Positions 5,668 through 6,624 of a stretch of 6,624 nucleotides of DNA are shown here, piece after piece. The translations under genes were made by a program, and so were the position numbers. The DNA lies in assembly GCA_002717725.1 (NCBI GenBank), contig PBBT01000011.1, positions 1 through 6,624 on the forward strand, in the 5' to 3' direction. Numbering within the stretch: the first letter of the stretch is position 1; each line of letters opens with the position of its first letter. A model generated the notes under the pieces. That model was not told the origin of the DNA, made no database searches, and saw only the letters and a program-made list of their open reading frames with translations. The DNA comes from Chloroflexota bacterium. GTDB taxonomy: Bacteria > Chloroflexota > Dehalococcoidia > SAR202 > UBA6927.

Positions 5668-6489
5668 ATGACAGTAAACATAACTGTGGTTAAGACAGGA
5701 TTTCTTGGAGTAACCACTCTGATTGAAGCACTATTGGACGAACGAGCATCACGTAAAGATATTTCTGTCCGTTCTGTTACCTCAGGTTCAAAAATGTCAT
5801 CGGCCGAAGCTCAAGAAGTAGAAAAATTATCTAATTCTTTAGATACTGATTTGTATATTGTTGTCAGTCCAAATGCTTCACTAGACGCACCTAAAAACCT
5901 TGCACTTAATCTCGGAAAAATCAAACCTACCATATTAATTTCTGATAGCCCTGCTTCAAAAATTAAAGACGAACTGGTAGACAAAATCGGTTTTGTCTTT
6001 ATTCAAGGTGATCCTTTGATTGGTATTCATAAAGAATTCTTAGATCCAATCGAAATGTCAAACTTCAACAGTGACGTCCTAAAAGTTCTGTCAGTAACTG
6101 GAGCTCTTCAAGCACTTGTCAATGAGATAGATAAAGTCATTGAACAAATAAAAAACTCTCAATCCATTACACTTCCTAAACTAGTCATCGGTAAACATAC
6201 TGCTGTGTCTAATTCTGGATTAACTAATCCATATTCTCAGGCAAAAGCCCTTGCAAGTTATGAAATTGCACGTTTGGTTGCAAGATTATCAGCAGAAGGA
6301 GCATACAAAGAAAAAGATCGGGAACGCCGTTTACTAACTGTCAGTGCTTCACACGAACTCATTCGACAAGCTGCTAAATTGGCAGACGAAGCCAGAGAAA
6401 TAGAAAAACAAACCGATTCTGTACATCGCAGTATCCATGACAGTTCAGGAAAAACCGTTACAAAAAAGAAATTCTTCGATTCAGTTTAG
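5668..6489 (+). CDS. mtd: F420-dependent methylenetetrahydromethanopterin dehydrogenase
   Basis: Mtd reversibly oxidises methylene-tetrahydromethanopterin to the methenyl form with coenzyme F420, in the cytoplasm. The 273-residue length equals that of methanogen Mtd (about 276). Family segments are present in order: an N-terminal glycine turn KTGFLGVTTL (9-18), LLDERASRKDI (22-32), SGSKM (39-43), SPNAS-x-DAP (67-75), ISDSP (91-95), KEFLDPIEMSNFNSDVLKVL (122-141), LPKLVI (169-174), NPYSQAKALASYEIA (187-201), SAEGAYKEKDRER (208-220), ASHELIRQAAKLADEAREIE (227-246), and a terminal G-K-x-x-x-KKKFF. The ATG at 5668 aligns with the family N-terminus. The gene is divergent from folD, which does the same chemical step on tetrahydrofolate. 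The 3' end overlaps the convergent gene by 4 bases. The identification is strong. In a non-methanogen its role could be oxidative C1 metabolism or redox exchange between F420 and the C1 pool. Confidence 0.93.
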   Translation: MTVNITVVKTGFLGVTTLIEALLDERASRKDISVRSVTSGSKMSSAEAQEVEKLSNSLDTDLYIVVSPNASLDAPKNLALNLGKIKPTILISDSPASKIKDELVDKIGFVFIQGDPLIGIHKEFLDPIEMSNFNSDVLKVLSVTGALQALVNEIDKVIEQIKNSQSITLPKLVIGKHTAVSNSGLTNPYSQAKALASYEIARLVARLSAEGAYKEKDRERRLLTVSASHELIRQAAKLADEAREIEKQTDSVHRSIHDSSGKTVTKKKFFDSV

Positions 6490-6624
6490 TTTGGATTACC
6501 CGACCCAAACTCATTAACGTCTTGATAATACCAAGCTATTGTTTGTCCATCCTTTGGAATAAATAAATTCGAACCAATCTCTAACAATTCCCAATCCTGT
6601 TGATACTGCCATGCAGACCATGCA
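6486..6624 (-). CDS. C-terminal fragment of an unidentified protein (5' part beyond right edge)
   Basis: On the minus strand an open frame enters from the right edge and ends with TAA at 6486-6488, giving 45 residues that finish in ...EFGSGNPN. The fragment is rich in aromatic residues (four W, three Y and two F) and contains GSNLFIPKDGQTIAWYYQ. I do not recognise the family. The frame was chosen over the neighbouring minus-strand frame because it runs the full distance to the tightly packed convergent mtd stop (4-base overlap), as gene ends elsewhere in the window do. The other frame stops about 33 bases earlier. The composition hints at a surface or substrate-binding domain but is not enough to name one. 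Confidence 0.5.
   Translation of the reverse strand, partial: AWSAWQYQQDWELLEIGSNLFIPKDGQTIAWYYQDVNEFGSGNPN

Noticed and set aside
6490..6624. Alternative minus-strand frame ending near 6519, translating with two early Met codons
   Set aside because: It stops earlier and gives a less typical composition. The neighbouring frame reads on to a tight convergent junction with mtd. The choice is not certain, which is reflected in the confidence.

Overview
The window looks like compact, AT-rich archaeal chromosome. Four things point to Archaea: a gene for an F420/tetrahydromethanopterin enzyme (Mtd), a luciferase-like flavin/F420-type oxidoreductase, a tRNA gene that only folds if two introns with bulge-helix-bulge splice sites are removed, and AT-rich TATA-like boxes about 26 bases from start codons that lack Shine-Dalgarno sequences. 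The combination of low GC, a non-canonical tRNA intron and marine phage-like gene content fits a marine Thaumarchaeote (Nitrososphaerota, Nitrosopumilus/Nitrosopelagicus-like) best. A low-GC marine euryarchaeote cannot be excluded from sequence alone.

Layout. Positions 1-2255 hold three genes on the minus strand, read right to left: a PurN-type formyltransferase (TTG start), a RecB/MGME1-like PD-(D/E)XK exonuclease, and a luciferase-like monooxygenase cut by the left edge. Gaps of 29 and 6 bases suggest one transcription unit, although the exonuclease looks foreign. A 39-base divergent promoter region (2256-2294) separates them from a plus-strand pair, a DJ-1/PfpI protein and a FAD amine-oxidase/phytoene-desaturase-like protein, spaced by 4 bases. 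A minus-strand tRNA-Ser(CGA) with two introns follows at 4033-4145. It is divergent from a small exported, C-terminally membrane-anchored protein (4208-4777). That gene ends exactly where the convergent folD ends. folD and mtd are divergent around a 59-base promoter region. mtd overlaps by 4 bases the end of an unidentified minus-strand gene cut by the right edge.

Functionally, three genes belong to one-carbon metabolism. FolD interconverts methylene-, methenyl- and 10-formyl-tetrahydrofolate, PurN would use the 10-formyl form for purine synthesis, and Mtd performs the equivalent dehydrogenase step with F420 on tetrahydromethanopterin. The points most worth a second look are the double-intron tRNA, in which splicing itself appears to create the conserved D-loop GG, the phage-type exonuclease inside the purN cluster, and the paired FolD/Mtd with an unusual FolD cofactor loop. 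There is no gene-free stretch longer than 300 bases. I saw no insertion sequence, CRISPR array or rRNA.
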